NCBI GenBank assembly: GCA_037389465.1
Contig: JAZARR010000250.1
Location: 2,899,001 to 2,963,000, forward strand
Direction: 5' to 3'
DNA from: Baylisascaris procyonis
Lineage: Eukaryota; Nematoda; Chromadorea; Rhabditida; Ascarididae
DNA length: 64,000 nt
Shown: positions 24,954 through 40,300 of the stretch, one piece after another
Layout: the number at the start of each line of letters is the position of its first letter
Position numbering within the stretch: the first letter of the stretch is position 1
Program-made: the position numbers and the translations under genes
Notes under the pieces: generated by a model
Database searches by the model: none
The model's input: the letters and a program-made list of their open reading frames with translations, nothing else
Told to the model about the DNA's origin: nothing

Positions 24954-25341
24954 AACTGTTATTGCCCACTCTGATTCAGTTTGTTTATTCGTTTATCTAC
25001 AGTTGTTGGCTCGTGTTTCTTCGTCCGTCGGTGCGATGCCTTTGAGCCCAGGTGGGGCCGTGGTTTTAACTAATAAATGTGTTTGGTTTTCGTCAGGGCG
25101 CTCGACAAAGAACCGGTGGCCCTGAAGGATATCGGGTCGTTACGCGGTCTATTATTTCTCCGTTATTTGTGCATTTAACGGATCGCCGTAGGTGCTTCAA
25201 TGTGATACTTGTATAACCGGTAATGTTTGTGTTGTATCATTTTGCTTTTAAAGGAGGATTGTTTGCAGGAATATTGATCTTTGAATATCGCTACAATTCA
25301 CCCTGCATTGAGCGCAGTTGTCCGATGCAGGCTAACTCATA

Positions 25342-28300
25342 ATGAGTGATGACCGCGATTGGCATGCTAAGGTGAGTGCGCACTAATGCCTATGGCTTTT
25401 TTAAACATTAGTGCTGGTTGATACGACTTGAGCCAATGCTTGTTTTTTTGAAGAGATCCGGAATTTGGCTGAAACTTTTTGGATGAAAAAGTTTTGGGAA
25501 TTTTTGGCCCCTCAAGGTATCATTTTTTTTTTTTTAAGTTGCGTTTTATTTGGATATGCCAACGTTCTGATCATTGCTTTTTTTATATTCTCATCGGTTT
25601 TATTGTCACTGCTGTGTCGTCCTCTTCCGCCCGCCTACGCATTATTGATTACCGGTTAAAAACCAGAAGATCAAATTAATCGATAATTTGCCACTTTTAA
25701 ATCCTTTTAGCAACCTTATTTTGAAGTCATGGAGGGCAAATAAGAAAGTAAATGATAAAAGTAAATGGTTGAAATAACACTTAGAATCCTAATGCGCATA
25801 GATTTATTTGTTATAAAACTTTGAATTTTTTAGGTGCGATGCGTCCCACAAGGGGTGCAGCTCATTCCACCGATGCAAAACGGTACATTGCGGTGGAATA
25901 GCAAAACGGAACATCTGGAATGGTGCCCTAAAACTGGCTGCAAAATGGTTTGTAAGAATTTTTGAAAACGTTAAAACAAATTTGTTTTATAATCGAACTT
26001 TTTTTATTAGAAGTGTTGCTATCAAAGACATGTCAAAGTTCATAGATGACATTCTTCAAGATAAAAAAAAAATTGGGAGTAACGGAGAATGCAAAGGTCA
26101 ATGAGCAGGTGATATCAGTTAGACCATATCAGTGAATTTTTAAAGTTTTATTTTTTATTTTTTATTTTTTTATTTTTGAATTTTATAGGGGCTTCTATTT
26201 TCTTTCACATTTCACAGTAAATTTTAAAGTAGAAATTACGTACCAAGGATTACGTACCAATCGCCTACCAAGGATTTTGGAAACACTTGATATGAATCGT
26301 TTCTAGCCGGGATATCGATATGAAGTGCGGCATGAAGATTATTGTTTTTCTATGCCATTATTGGAACTGATTTGTATCTTTATCATTTTTCATAGTCATA
26401 GTAGTATTTCATTAATATTGTTTAGGTTGTATTTTTTAACACCAAAATTGAAGCTTTTCTATCCCTTGCTTTTCCATTTGCTATTAATCTTCTTTCTTTA
26501 TTTTTATACGATTTTATGTTATTTTTCCGACAGTATTTTTTTCAGCTTTCTTTCGCTTACGTTTCTTTCATTGTATTCGTTAATATGTTTTCAAAATCTG
26601 TTTAGTCTTATGGAAAGGATGCGATATTTCTACCAACAAGGGCACCATTTTATACAACACTCTCATTAATTGCGAGAAGCAGTGGATCGTCTTCGAATTC
26701 AATTATGGAGATCACTGTCGATTTCGGTTCAAAGGAAAAGATGAACGATGCGTATAGTTTTCTGAAAAATATTTTACCTGGTAAATACGCTTTCATAAAT
26801 CAATTTATTTCGTGTGAGGTAATCCTTCCAATCTTGATTTCATGATTGCATCAAATTTATTTGCACTCAGGCTAGTTGGCTAAGCTGGTTAGTTATTTAA
26901 TGAAATTTTTATTTAGCGTATATTAGTTTATTTCAAAAAGTGCATTATTTTAAATTAAGAAATGGAATTGTAAGGCGTTTTCAAGTGGAATTTAATATAA
27001 TCGTGGTATATCTACCTTATGCTTTTAGTGCATTGACATAATTTTCGCACAAGAAGTGGTGAGGTGGTTATACGTTTATTAGTGGTACAGCATCCATTAA
27101 ACGCAGCATTTAGCGTTGTAGATTGTGATTGGAACGATTATGAACCACTGAATGGCTGGACTTGTTCGCTGTGCATGAACGACGTTTAGACTTAGGTGAT
27201 TGGAACTAAACTTTTAGTTGAATGAGCCGTGTATTGAGAGTGAGCTCTATACTTCAAGATAGTGTTTGCGATCAAATCTACTTGAAGTGTAATTTGTGTG
27301 AATTATGGAATCTAATGCATCTCCTCTATCTTGCAGTGGCGGCACCTCAAGATGGTCGAATTCCTAAGTCGAGAGGCCTCTATCAAACTTCTCGAACTGC
27401 GAACTGTAGGACTCCAATGATGCCAGTTCAGAAGTACAAACCTCTCCCGAATTTATTTGATTGCTTTGCTTTTTAATTTCTTTATTTGCCTTTTTTGTTT
27501 TGCATTATAGAATGTATTGCAGAATGAGTGCATTCAATATGCATTTTCACTTAAATACCTTATCTTATTCTTGTTTCCAGAAATCTTTGTTGAGAATTCT
27601 ACCGGAAAGCATAAAATTTTAAACCTCTCGGCAGTGAAAGGAAGAGTGGTTAGCATACATATGTAACATAGAGATGTATTTTAAGGGCAGTGACACCGCA
27701 TTCGAAACCTTCTATCACCGACAGCGCTCGTCAATCATTCGACAGGTGTGGATGGAAACGAGGTAAGTTGCATGCAAGATTTTCCTGCTTCAGTGCTATG
27801 AGGTTTTAAATTTCGCTATATTCATCGCATGTGTGAAGTTGAGGGAAGAGAAGAGGAAGCGGGATAACGATATAGCGATTCGCTGATAGATTATTTTCAC
27901 TTCTTTTTATCTCATATATTCTGCATAAAAGTGAAATTTTTCATTTCCAGCGACTAACTGAAGAATATCTTATTCATAAGTAGTTCACCGGAAATGGTCA
28001 CTTGATCTCGATGCTTATCGGCAAGGGTCTGAACTGGGACAGCAATGTGAGATAGATAATCTGAATTAAATGAAAACATGATTCGTCTCATAGTTTGTTT
28101 TCAGTTGATTGGATGCTTTTGTCGTATAGCCGTACCGAATGCTCACTTGTCTCAATTATTGCAATAAAAAGCCATCCTTGAGCTGCATTTATCTGCCTTT
28201 GTTTGAGTGCTAATCCCAATGAAATTTGCTGGAATAGATGCCGCTGGTATGCGCATACAAAAGTGGCATTTACAGTTTCTTTTATTAGGTTTTAATTTGG

Positions 28301-31300
28301 TGTAATGAAAGGTTAAAGTTGTAAATACGTTCACCTATGCAATTTTTTATGATCGACTTTAATGCTCCATAAACTTTGACTACGTTGTGAAGGAGTCATC
28401 AGATTCATAGATTGGATTGTCTCGCTCACGGTAACTGAAAGAGATTTATGCAGAAATAGCATTTTTCTGAGTGTTATAATACTGTGTATTCATTCACCAG
28501 CGTTCAAATCTTCAGTGATATGCCTTGTTCATAAAAGTATATGAGAGGAATGACGTATGAATAGTATACAAATTTTCAGTTGAAAATGCAAGTCCACTAC
28601 TACCGAAGAAATCTCGGGCCGTTGTCGCGACAGAGGGATTTAATAAATCGTCATCGGTTATTGCGGCGGATCACGTCGATAAATCATCGCCATTCCGAAG
28701 TGATGGCAAGGCATCAATGATGTTACGAGATTTCGTATCGGGGTTTTTAGACGAATCTAATTCGAGTTCCAACAAGAGGTACTCTATTTTTCTTGAGAAG
28801 TCTTGATTGCTGATTTTAATAAAACGTGGATTTCAGTTTTATAGCATGACGTGATTGTCACGAAGTATTTGCTTAAGTGGCAGGTGATCAGTACTGGATG
28901 AAAATGTCATGATTTATCGGGGTTAAATTGAAAGATGAACGAAAGTTTTGGCGAGTTATTCAGAGGTTAGAGATAGATTGATCGAGAAATGCTATTTCTG
29001 CACCAAAAAAGAAATACGAGTAGGCTGTCGTTTTATATTTGTCAAAAAAAAGTTTGTTATCTGAAAAAAAACATTTTCTTTATTTTCTGTTCGTTTGTGT
29101 TTCGTTTTTATAGGATTGCTTAAGAGGGTAATAAAATTCGTAAAAGTGCTTCTATTAAATTCGTTACTAAAAAAATATCTTTCGTTCTTATCAAAAGCTG
29201 TTAAAGAAAGTTTCTTTTTTTTCGGTTGGCGAAAGATGTTCTGAGTAGTCTACCGGCAATGGTTTTGACGATCATTTAGGACATTGTGTCATGCTTGGAT
29301 TCCAGGTTATATAAGGCAGACGTTTTATGACTCTATAGGTGTGCAAAATTGTTTTACTTTGATCCATGCAAGTGGAAGGTATGGGTCATGCAGGTGAAAA
29401 ACTCTTTGGTTGAGAGAGTAAAAAGTTGCGTAATGGAAATATAGCATGAATCGAATGTTGAGCACTTAATCTGTGGAGAATGAAACAGGAGTATCGACCA
29501 AAATGACCGTCAGTGAAATCAATCTTTGCAGCCAAGAGCCAGAGGCAGTCGATCGAAATAAATATGGGGTGGAACCCGGAAAAGCGGCAGTTGAAGCGTC
29601 GAAAAACATTTCTAGGAGGCGCATGAAAGCATCATTGGAGCAGGAAACTGCTGTGACCCCGGAAAATAAAGTTTTGAAGCGTCGAGAACATTGGTCGGAT
29701 TCTTTCTATGGAGATCAGCCAAAGATAGAAAGGTTAAATTGACCTCTTTTATTTACACGCTTCAGTTATTGGTTAAGATATGCCCCACCTGAATCTGATG
29801 AGGTCATTGTTTGGATCAAGGAATTTCGATTGGTCTTCCATTTAGGCAATATTTATTCGTTAGGATGGCCTGGAATTTCCTTATGGGTTATCTGGTCGTA
29901 TCCAGATGTATATTAAAACATTACCATCTTTTCTTGTGTTACCGATAAAAATTACTATATGTAATCTAATTTTCAGGTGGAATGGCGCTAGTTTTTTTAA
30001 TGAAGGTACTGGGAAAATGCATTCATCGTTACGAAATTGGTTGATGGGGATGTGGCTCATGCAAAAGATTTTTTGAAGTCTCGGGCCTTCAGTTCCTTAA
30101 TGTTTTCTCCATTTATCACGAATTGAAGTTCTTAGGTTTTTTTTGTCTTCGTTTTTCACTGGAATTTTTTCTGACTTTATTAATGCAAAAAGGTATTTAC
30201 AGACCTCAGCTGAATAGGAAGGTTCAACACGAGCGGGTTCACAAGAGTCGAACATCAATGAGGTCAATCCTTGCAGCGGTGGAACGAGAGGTATTTTTCA
30301 TCTTATAGTTTATTCATAATGGCAGTTGTGAATGAGTTTTTGTGTCAATGTTGCTTGAAATATTTGCTTAGGTAAGGACATTCTAAGGTGGCAATGTCCA
30401 TCATGCAGGATAGAGAACGCAATAAATTTTGTTAGTTTTGTGTGTTAGAAAATACGGCGCATATAAGAGCAGACGTAGAAGAAAGGTTCATAATTGATTC
30501 AGCAGTGTTAAAGGGACAAGGATCTCAGTTTTTGGTCATGTTGGGGAGCTTATTAATTATTTTCATATCAATTTGCTGCCGTTCTGTGGTCGCTACCTTG
30601 ATTTTGCGAACCGTTCTTACTGAGATTGATGCGGATTTCATTAGTGTATGCTGCTCAAGGATCTTTGCAACTTGTATTTCATTTCGGGAAATGGTTGATA
30701 TGCAAAGCGGAGAGAATGCAAGAGGAGGTAGTAATCTTAGAAGGGTGCAATAATCGTCTAATGTTAATATGCACCATTGATCATATCAGAGGCTTATTGC
30801 TCAGGAAAATGATAAAGATGTCGCTCAATCGACTACATCGGCTATTTGCTGCTCTCCACAACCTTCAACAGGTTTTCGACGTCGAATAAGTGACGTCAAT
30901 GAGACGCATTTATGCAGTCTATCGCCGATGAAATCTCCTATTAAAAAATCCTCAAGCGTTGCACCATTCTCTCCGAAAAAAGACGAACATTTCAATCTTA
31001 GCGGGTTGGTTTTTTTTTTTTTTTGAAAGTTTTTCGGCAAATTTTCAGATTTCTCATTATTTTTTTTTTCTATTTGGAAGGTGATGAGAATTTATGAATC
31101 CTACGTTAAACGACGGAATTTTCATAGGAATTTGACATTTGAAAAGAAGAGGGATTCTTTAATTTCTTCCTTCATTCCATATGTTGTTTTTGAGTCAATT
31201 TTTGTTCAGTTTTGTGAATGTGTAACAAATCACGAATGTTAACGTAGGGAATTGATTCACAAAAGCACAAAAACGAACGCTCCTACAACGACAGTTATTG

Positions 31301-34300
31301 ATGTGAACAGAGTAGAAAAATTTCAGATTTGCGAACTTGGGTGCTACGTGTTATATGAATGCGGTGCTTCAAGCAATCTTTAGTGTTGAGACATTTTCGA
31401 AGGAGCTTTTTGCAACATGGGAGAAGTGCAAGGCGAATGATGCAGATAATGGGAGCTCCAAAGAAGGCGTTGAACTGCTAGGGTTTGTTTACGAATAGCT
31501 TGCCTGAAATTCAAGATTTTTTCATTGGATTCATACGATTGCTATAGTAGTTCAAACGATTTTATTGAATGACGGTGATATGTGCATATTTGCTTGCTAT
31601 TTGAATGTAACGATTTTTCAGTAGTTTTTTTTTTTGAGGCCATTTTTATCAAGCCGTCTGGAATGGAAAGAGGTAATTTAAAAGCATGTTGGCAATTCCT
31701 TGCAAGTAATGAAGAGGTGATTATTTAATTTCTGATCGCCCGAATTATTTGAAGTGGGGCTATTGAGAACTTTTTTTTTGCTTCTCATGCAACTTGCTGA
31801 ATGTTTTTTTCATCCTAAAGTACTGTCGCTTTATGGCCTAATAAACCTTCACTCAATCATTAAATGAAATGCAATGAATTAGAAGAAAATTTGATAACGT
31901 AGAGGTTGCCTAATTATTCAAATATGATGCTATAAACATTTGCCATTTTAGTGCTCTATCAACATTGGCAAGTCGCCGTTTATTAGCATCATCAGAGGAA
32001 AATAAACGTTTACTGAGGGGTGTTATGGACGCCATCAGAAATGATACTTTCTCAGAGAATCACCAAGAGGTGACGCTAATAGCACTCTTATTTGTTAACG
32101 TCAATTTCTCATCTTCATATTGATGTGTTCATAATTACCTATTCACTTTCGATGATCGAAACTCTCTTTTTTTGAGTTATACAAATTCAAGAGCCAATCA
32201 TGTTGCGTAGTTCAACTATCTCCTGTTGAAATAAAAAATCATCAATGAGACCGCATAGCTGTATTAAAATTGAGCTATAAAATGAATGCTCAGAAGTAAT
32301 GTGGAGTGGTGGGGAATTGTGGCAAATTTCTTCGGAACACCTGTTCTTGTTCTTGTTCAACATCGAACGATGGAAAAGAAACCATTGTGCAGAAATGTGT
32401 AGAGATGGTATTTTGCAGCGATGCTGAATTCTAATTGTTTGCTTGGTTAGCTGAGTTGAAAGTTTCCATGCTTTTTTAAGTCGTCAGTTTACAAATTGAT
32501 GACCTGCAAACCCAAAATCAGAGGTCGAGGTGAGGGAATTCTCTCATGAACAGTTGTGCAAACGGCTAGGAATGGAAGTGGTTGGAATGATGGGATAGAG
32601 TGCATAGTTGTGTTGTGATAGGAGCAATGTTTTCGGCTTCTTTAGTCACTTTGGAAGGGTGGGGTAGAGGGGAGGGAAGGAAAGGGGAGGGAAAGTAGGG
32701 GGATAGCGGTTAGCTAAAGGAATGTTTTAGATACGGACATCGCACAGTGATATTTTAATTTAGGACGCTCAAGAGTTTATGGTTCATATTTTCGACCAAT
32801 TGTGCGACGAGTGCAGCAACATCCTTCCTAAGAGGTTTGATCTCGAAAAGAACGAAAAGGAAATCGTAAATCCGGTGTTGTCGAATTTCATGTTCACCCT
32901 TAAACACGACATCAAATGTGAATGGTTGGTTGTTGTTGTTCGGAAGCTCATTTCATTCTTTCCATGAGTTATTACAATTATTTTTGCGAGTTTATAGCCT
33001 AGTAATATCATTTTTTCAGTGATTTTATTTAGTGGAATATTTTTACAATCGGCAAAATTGACTTGCCATAACGTAAAACTTTTAGTTACCATTAATGTTT
33101 GTAGTCAAATTGTACTAATGAAATTGTTGTTGGATTTTTAGATATTTTAGCGAGTTATTTGTTCTTTTATTCAGTTTTTCTCTCACTTCGGAAGTATTTC
33201 ATTATGAGCATTTCAGTTGCTTCAAAACATATACGACTTATGAAGAAAGCACCAGTCTACCGATCGATTTCGGTCAATCCGCCTTCGGGTGAGATATTTT
33301 GCTTGCATCTGTTTGAATATCCAATTCAACAGTTGTATCTTTTGAAAGAGAGAGGGAGAGATAAGAGCATAAAGATGGCTAAGAATGAATTCTTGTTTGT
33401 CCATAGATGAAAAAGGCTTGGACTGGTTTTGATGCGTAAGAGGTTTTGCACTTTAGTGCGCAGTTTTGAACATCGGTTGATTTTATCTGATTTAAGATCA
33501 TCGAATCTGAAAAGGAAGACGTTGACATCGATACAGACGATGCTTGATCACTGTTTGCGTAGCGAGAAGGTCGAACATCGCTGCGACGGATGTGGTTCAG
33601 ACAGTGCCCTCATCACCCACAAATTCCAGAAGATGCCTAGGTAAACACTTCATTTGGCAGGAGTTTTGATGAATAGCCGCAGTAGAGCATGATACCAGCA
33701 ACGGGAAATTCTTTCAGCGGTTGATCAGTCTTGAAGAGTATTGCAGAAATGTTATTTTTGGATTTAAGAAAAATTTCGATTAGCAAAAACCGTTTAATAA
33801 TGAGCGGTTGGGCAGCATGTTTTATGGTTTAGTAGTAAGTCTTTGAGATGCAATGCAAGTTTTCCTGAACGCATATAGCATAGGGAAGAAAGTCTACACA
33901 GGCATGCTGGTCCAACCTTACAGAGTTGTATAAGCACAAAGTGCTTGATAGTTGATATTCGGGTATCATGTTTCCGTAGTTTTTCAGATTACGTAATAAT
34001 AGGAATGTAGCAGAAATATATTCAAGAGCCGGTATTAGTGTAGCGAAGAGCCAAAAGCAAGTCTTGATAACACACTAACGTTCGACGCAAAGATGTCGTT
34101 CATCATGCATATATTTTATTACACGTCTTGGAGTTTGTTGAGGCATAGTTGAGACTGTTAATGAAAGTTTTGTTTTCAAGCAAGTTTCAGCGTCTCTTAT
34201 TTCCGTTGTTTTGATGCTTCGCTTCTCAAAAACGTATTATTTCTATTTGCCACTGCAAAAAATGGTAGGAATATGCAAATTTTGAGTTAAAAATAAATGC

Positions 34301-37300
34301 ATTACATAAAATGTTCTGAAGTTGTCGAGTGTGGGATATAGATTTGCCGCTTGTGTGAATTAATGAATTGATTAGAATACCAGCACCAAAAGTTTGGTTT
34401 AGTTCAGGGCGAATTTTATTAGGTTTGGATGCATTGTTAATTTTCTTGGAGGCCTGCTGTTTTTTTTTTTTTTTTACCGAAAGTGTTTCACATGTTCATC
34501 TCACGATAAGGAGCCGCCTGGTTTTGTTTTGTGGCTAAGAGAAAACGAAAAGAAGGGAATTCCCTCTCCAAAGCCAACTATAGAGCTGTGTTCGTTTGTG
34601 GGCTTCTTTGGTTGAGATTGCATGTGGGACTTCGAAGTAGCAATTTTTCTTTCGTACGATACTCACTCGTTGAGTTATCATTTTTCTAAACCTATGTTCT
34701 CTTTTAGAAACTGAATTCTTGCATACGGTTTCATAGCTGGTTCTACCGTGAAGAAGATGCTGATAGTCAGTGCTTTTTATAAAGATGTTGATAACAGTCG
34801 ATGCTTTTTACAGGTGTTTGGTGATGTATTTGAAGCGCTATACATTTGATGCGGATCCGTATTACCAGAAACGGGCCGATCGTGTTGACATCCCTCTATT
34901 CGTTACACTCGATGGTCACTGTGCCGAACACGTTGAAACGTTTACTCGAGTATCATCCGCTATCAAGTAGGATTTGTTTCTTTTTTGATTCAAAACTATT
35001 TGTCGCAAGGAAGAGACGCAAGTGGAGCCGGTTGCTTTCGAATGGAAAATATTTCAGGAATCTGGATCTCTGGTCGATAAATCCGTCACACTCTAAGCAG
35101 CGTTCTCCCGAAGGGGAGCTGCAGTGCGCAGAAAGACTTGCGACGACTACACCTGGCGTATCTCGCAATCCCGAATGTAGCAGCAGCGGATTAGGACAGT
35201 CAGCGAGTGATGACGGTTCCGACTCATCTTTGCACTACCACCGTCGCAAGTCAAACGCACTTCCTAGAAGGCTGTGGTCAGCCGATCGTGATTCAACACG
35301 TTCCCCATGTGCGAAAGGTGTGGTATTTTGCATCGTTTAAATATCAGCTCTTCGTTTTTTGGTTTCTAGCCTTCTCTCTTATTCTGTTTCCCATAGCTCA
35401 ATACTGCAGTATTTCAAAAGGAATTAAAATTAATGTTTTGTAACCACAAACGTTCAAGCGTTTTCTCGGCAGCTAGTTGTAAATTATTCACCACCAACTT
35501 TGATTTCAGCCAACTTCCAAAAAATTATATTTTTGTGTGCATATACAGATTTAGAGAAGCCGCACGTAAGCGGAGATGAAGCAGAGATTCTGCAAACGTC
35601 GTCTTCACCTTTGAAACGACCAGGTGGCCACCCATTTACTGTCAGCAAGCTTTCCAGATCGCTCAGAAGTGATAACAGTCAGTGTTTTTCCTAATATTTT
35701 CGCACTTATAAGTTGACGAATTTCACCTTCTGGTAGAATGTTTCGCAGTGCCGTTGAACAGAAAGTTAACTCTCCCGTAACATGCGCTATTCAAATAGAT
35801 TGCAGTTTCTGTGGAATTAGGTTTGTTAGCTCAACTTTTTTTGGAAAATTAGGTATGTTAACTCGGCTTTTTTCTAAGAAAAATAGGGAATGGGGAAGGG
35901 GGGGGGAAGGGTCGCAATGGCAATAGCAGATAACATCATCTTGTCTCAAGAATTGAGCAGGAATATATGTTTTAATGAATTTGACTGTAGTTACGTTTTT
36001 CTCTGTGTTTAGTCTAATAATAAAGTATTCTGCATATCTCAGAAAGTGTTCTCTTTTGCACTTTTCGAAGAGAGGCTTTAATATTTTATAAATTTATGCC
36101 GTATTTATTGCCGCAATTATCTTCAGGTATAGGAGCGCCGTCAACTTTATGATTATATTTTAATTCGTCAGAGTATTTTTACTGTACTGTTTTTGAGTTC
36201 AAGTCAATAAGTCGGTCACGACTTTTGAAGTTATGCCGAGGTATTATGATAATTGTTTTTGATCAGTTAATTTTTCAGCTTGCAATGCCGGTCCAGATTT
36301 GGCATCTGAAGCATCCATTTTAAACAATGAGGAGCAAATGGCGAATGATGATATATTTTCCTCTCCAGCGGAAAAGAAGGGACGTATTGATGTATGTTTA
36401 TATTTTCTCATATTATCTTTTATTATATTATCGTTACTGTCGGAATTTCGGAGATTTTTTATGTTTTTATTACTTGATATATTCATTTGTTCGATTACGG
36501 AAGCGCTGGGTAATTTATCTCGCGCGCAGCTCTTCGTCTTCTACAGAACGATCGATATTCATCTTCTTCATAAGTGGTGAGATGGTCGATAGAAATTCCC
36601 TATGTAATATATTAAAAGTAGTAAATATTTTTAGAGTTTAGTAACGAGTGTAACCTAGCGGTGAAGAAATTTAGGGGAGGGGGATGCGATTATCTCTTCA
36701 TTTGTTTTATGCTCGACTGTGTGTTGCTTTTATCTCATCAACAGCTCATTTAGCAAATGCATTTGCAGAACTCAGTGAATGTCGTTTCGGATTTGCTTAA
36801 TAAGTCGAGTGACGTCACCGATGCTGATACGAGATACGTGAGGTAAACATTTATCGATCGGTTTATTTTTTTTATGCGGAACAGAAAAGATAACAAATGT
36901 GATTGGCATGCTGCGTATTATCTTATTTATGTTATCTTCTTGTGATCATTTTTTTTTTCGTCGTTTGAATCATTTGAGTGAAATTTTGAGTGAGAAGGAG
37001 GTAAAGAATAAAAAGGAGACGAGATTCTTGGGCGGAAGAATGCAAAAAGAGATATTATCAATAATCTAAGATTGAACGTAAGTGGAACTGCAATGACAGA
37101 ACTTCAATATTCGTTTTCATGCTTTCATTACCGCTTATTGATCTCAGTTTTTTTTTACTTTATTTCCCATTTTTTATCACTCATAAATGTATTTGTGCAT
37201 TTTAATAAATGGGAACGTAAAACGCTGCATCATAGGTAGAATTCCTTTCAATAATGCTTTTGTCCGCAAAATAACAGTAGTTTTGATTTAGCGCGGTGAA

Positions 37301-40300
37301 TGGAATCTCGAGTGTTGCAGTTCTTGATCAAAGTAGAATTGCTCGTAGTGCATTCTCACGGCGTAATGGTTAAGCTAAATGTTGCGATACATTTCGAGTG
37401 AATATCTCAATCTTTGACAAAAAAGTGGATTAATTTTTGTTTATTTTTCTTCATGAAGACAGAATGAGGCAATACCACTTTAATAAACTTCCTCTGACAG
37501 TTATTTCTCCACGAAAATGGATCATTGTGCAGATGAATTATTGAAACTTGATTGGTCGTCCCAAAAATCACAATGATGATAATTTTCAACCCCTCAGCTT
37601 TGATTTATTTAATTCTTTGTCGGCCACATGCATCCGAAACAGAAATTTAACCTTGTAAGCTGAGATTAAGTTGATAGTTTGGGGGAGTTCGGGAGGAGGG
37701 GTGAAGAGAGAAAGGATAGGACTGTTAGAAGTTTGTAATCACCATCTTTAACCAACCAGGTTCTCGTGACGTGGCTGTTGCTGACGGTAATATATGATTA
37801 TAATACTGATGTTACTGAAAAACGTCTTTTGCTGGTATCTTTGGATAAATTAAGCGTTCCGATTTTCAGTCCGTCCATCTCTCCTACTCCTTCAACTTCG
37901 ATAAGACGAGGACCTTTTACGACCGACGAATTAGCGCAGATGTCGGAAAGTGAGCAAGTGAAAGTGGTTGGTACTCATTAATTTAGTAATTTCTTAATAA
38001 TTAAATTAATAGAATATTGTTTTTTCTTCCTGTGATCGAGATTCCTCGTTTCCTATAATTTGCTACTGCGTTGTTCATAGATTGCAGAAATTTTGAGTTA
38101 TTGAGAGTTTGTTATTGACGGTTCTTAGAAAGATTTACGAAAAAACGTATAATGGTAGCAAAGGCATTTTGAAGTTGATTCTTTCGAAGCTGCTAGTCTC
38201 ATCGTCAACTCATTTGTGTTATTTTACAGAATGTTCTTCATTTGCCTACTGCAAAATCTTTTGCAAGGAGTTCAAAATGCGATCCTAGCAGATCTGCGTG
38301 GATTGGGTTGTGAATTATGGTCAGTAACGGTCTCGGTCAGGCTGCTTCTTCCTTTACCTTAGTAATAATGCTGCTCGTAGCGCACATGGTCAGGAATGTC
38401 ACTTTCATTACTTAAGCTTGTAGTTTGTTGAGAAAGTAGGTTTGGGGCGTTTATTGGTGTTAAAAAATTTCGTTTTCTGAATAATTGTTCATCATTTAGG
38501 CAATCGAATGGAGTGTATACGGAGAAGGAGCACCGATACGAGAATCTGAGAGCATGATCAGAGAAGAGGTTTGCTGTTTGATGTGTTCTAGTTAGCTGTA
38601 TCTTCGAGTGCACATTGAGGTTTATCCCATCGGCCAAGATGTGTTATTCGAAGAGATATTTGCTGACTCAGATGATCTATTATTCGTGTGCAACAATCAC
38701 TGCACCAATATCCTTTGACATATGACAGTTCCAGAGAATTACTAAGAGCTATAAGCAATACTGCCTTGTTTTTATTTGCGCCTAATATAAAAAAAGTTTA
38801 AGGTTTCATCAGTACCATCCATCCATGCACGGATGCAGCTGGTGAAAGAGTGTTGGAGGGGAGGGGGGGAGGGTTATTTTTACATGAGAGAATTTTTTTC
38901 TGCACTCTTTCGTTTCCTTATTTCTTGCACTTTTTCGATTATCCTTACGTTGGCCGTCATGGTCTATTGTGCGTTTCATGCGCCGTCCATGCGTGCAGCA
39001 TTTCACATAGGCAAGTAGTTATTAAGGAATTTGAGGGAGGAATAACTGTAGTTCAGGAGAACATATTGTTAATGTGCTGTTGTTTGAGGCGGTTGTCGCT
39101 GATTCCTCAAGAACACAAATCCGTGGAAGCAGTCAAAGCAGTGATTTGGAATCTGAAGTAAAGAGGGAAGGCGAGCTTGAAGAAAGTAAGTTTATTGTAA
39201 TACCCGTTTACATCAAGTCTAGCTTCGATGAGGTGGTTTTGGCGATGAATTTATAGTGAAGCAAAACATGACGGATCTTTCGAACAAAGTTCAGCAGGCG
39301 GTACGCCGACATTTAAGAGCACTTCGAAAAAAAGAATAAGGATTGATGCGAGATGATTAGGTAGCAAATACTGAAAAAAGTTTTTGAACTGCATATCTGT
39401 GCATAAAAGGTGCTGCGGTGCTATGATGGTGAATTCAAACTTTCGTCATTCAGCTACCGAGTTGCGCAGATGCTTGTATTTCGTAGCAAATTTCTTGTGT
39501 AGATTTTATTTTATGCCTATTCTTATGTTAGTTCAATTTTTGTATTTGGTTTGGCTACCTATGAGGATATTTTAGAAAATATTCTATATTGTTCCTGCTC
39601 AGGTTTATCTTCAGTCCTGTCGAAGAAATTAGATTTAGGGGATGAACGTGCCGACATTGCAGCAGAAGAGAGATTTGAAGAGAATAAAAAATCGGAGGCG
39701 TCACTAACCAAGCGAGATGTGGAAGAGACGCTTTCAGTGTCTCAAGGGACTGCTAGCATTGTCGAAACATCGTTTTTCCCGGTAAAATTTTCCTAAGAAT
39801 TTTGGGTATTGGAGGAATGCTTAGAAGTTTTGATAGCTGTATTTTGAAAGAGAGGCGATAAAGTAGAGTTGAGAGCACATATTAAATGACAAGAACTGTT
39901 GCTTAGAGGAGAATTTCTCCTTATTTTCTACTTAACCATCATATGATGCTGATGCATTGTGTACATAGATAGTTTAATGGGGTTGGAGAGTGAAAGGCGG
40001 CTGTAGTTTTGTAGCTTAATTCCTCTTAATTTATATCCTTGTTTTATAATTCCTTCCAGCAAAGGCACCACGTTTGTAATTTTTCTCTGCAATTTGTCGA
40101 TAATCTAGTAACAGGTCGGCCAATTAGCCAAAAGATATTGGCAAAACATATGCTATCCAGGGCCGATCATTGAGCTATTCCGAATTGTGTTCGCTCGAGA
40201 ATGTATAGGATTCGTAAAATTCCTTTTGAGCTCGTAAGTTTTATTTTCTACGCTCAGTTTTTTATTTTTTAGGCTAAAGTTGAAAATGGTGGCACCTTTA

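Larger units (their letters stand above)
20567..25330. other. Divergent intergenic region between the MIG-18-like and USP-OTU genes
   Basis: About 5 kb between two divergently transcribed genes. Most is AT-rich with poly-A/T and TTTA runs (for example 21855-21900). A 35-bp tandem duplication lies at 23475-23544. From about 24940 the base composition becomes less AT-rich, with CpGs, towards the USP-OTU start. I see no protein-coding exon I would defend. Confidence 0.4.

Noticed and set aside
26325..26669. 114-codon hydrophobic open frame
   Set aside because: It overlaps the USP-OTU exon at 26606 in another frame and is otherwise T-rich intron sequence.
27581..27648. Candidate USP-OTU exon after a TTTCCAG acceptor
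   Set aside because: Phase from the previous exon leads to an immediate stop, while 27686-27762 joins both neighbours in phase.
30442..30753. 103-codon plus-strand open frame with VEERFIIDSAVLKG
   Set aside because: USP-OTU exons 30203-30290 and 30805-31004 join in phase without it, and no splice ends fit both sides.
31336..31350. NLGATC instead of NLGNTC in the USP Cys box, considered as loss of the oxyanion residue
   Set aside because: The same Ala occurs in active USPs such as USP7 (NQGATCYMN), so it does not indicate inactivation.
39267..39339. Short frame MKQNMTDLSNKVQQ after a TATAG acceptor
   Set aside because: Joining 39185 directly to 39603 keeps phase; including this segment gives a stop or a phase break.
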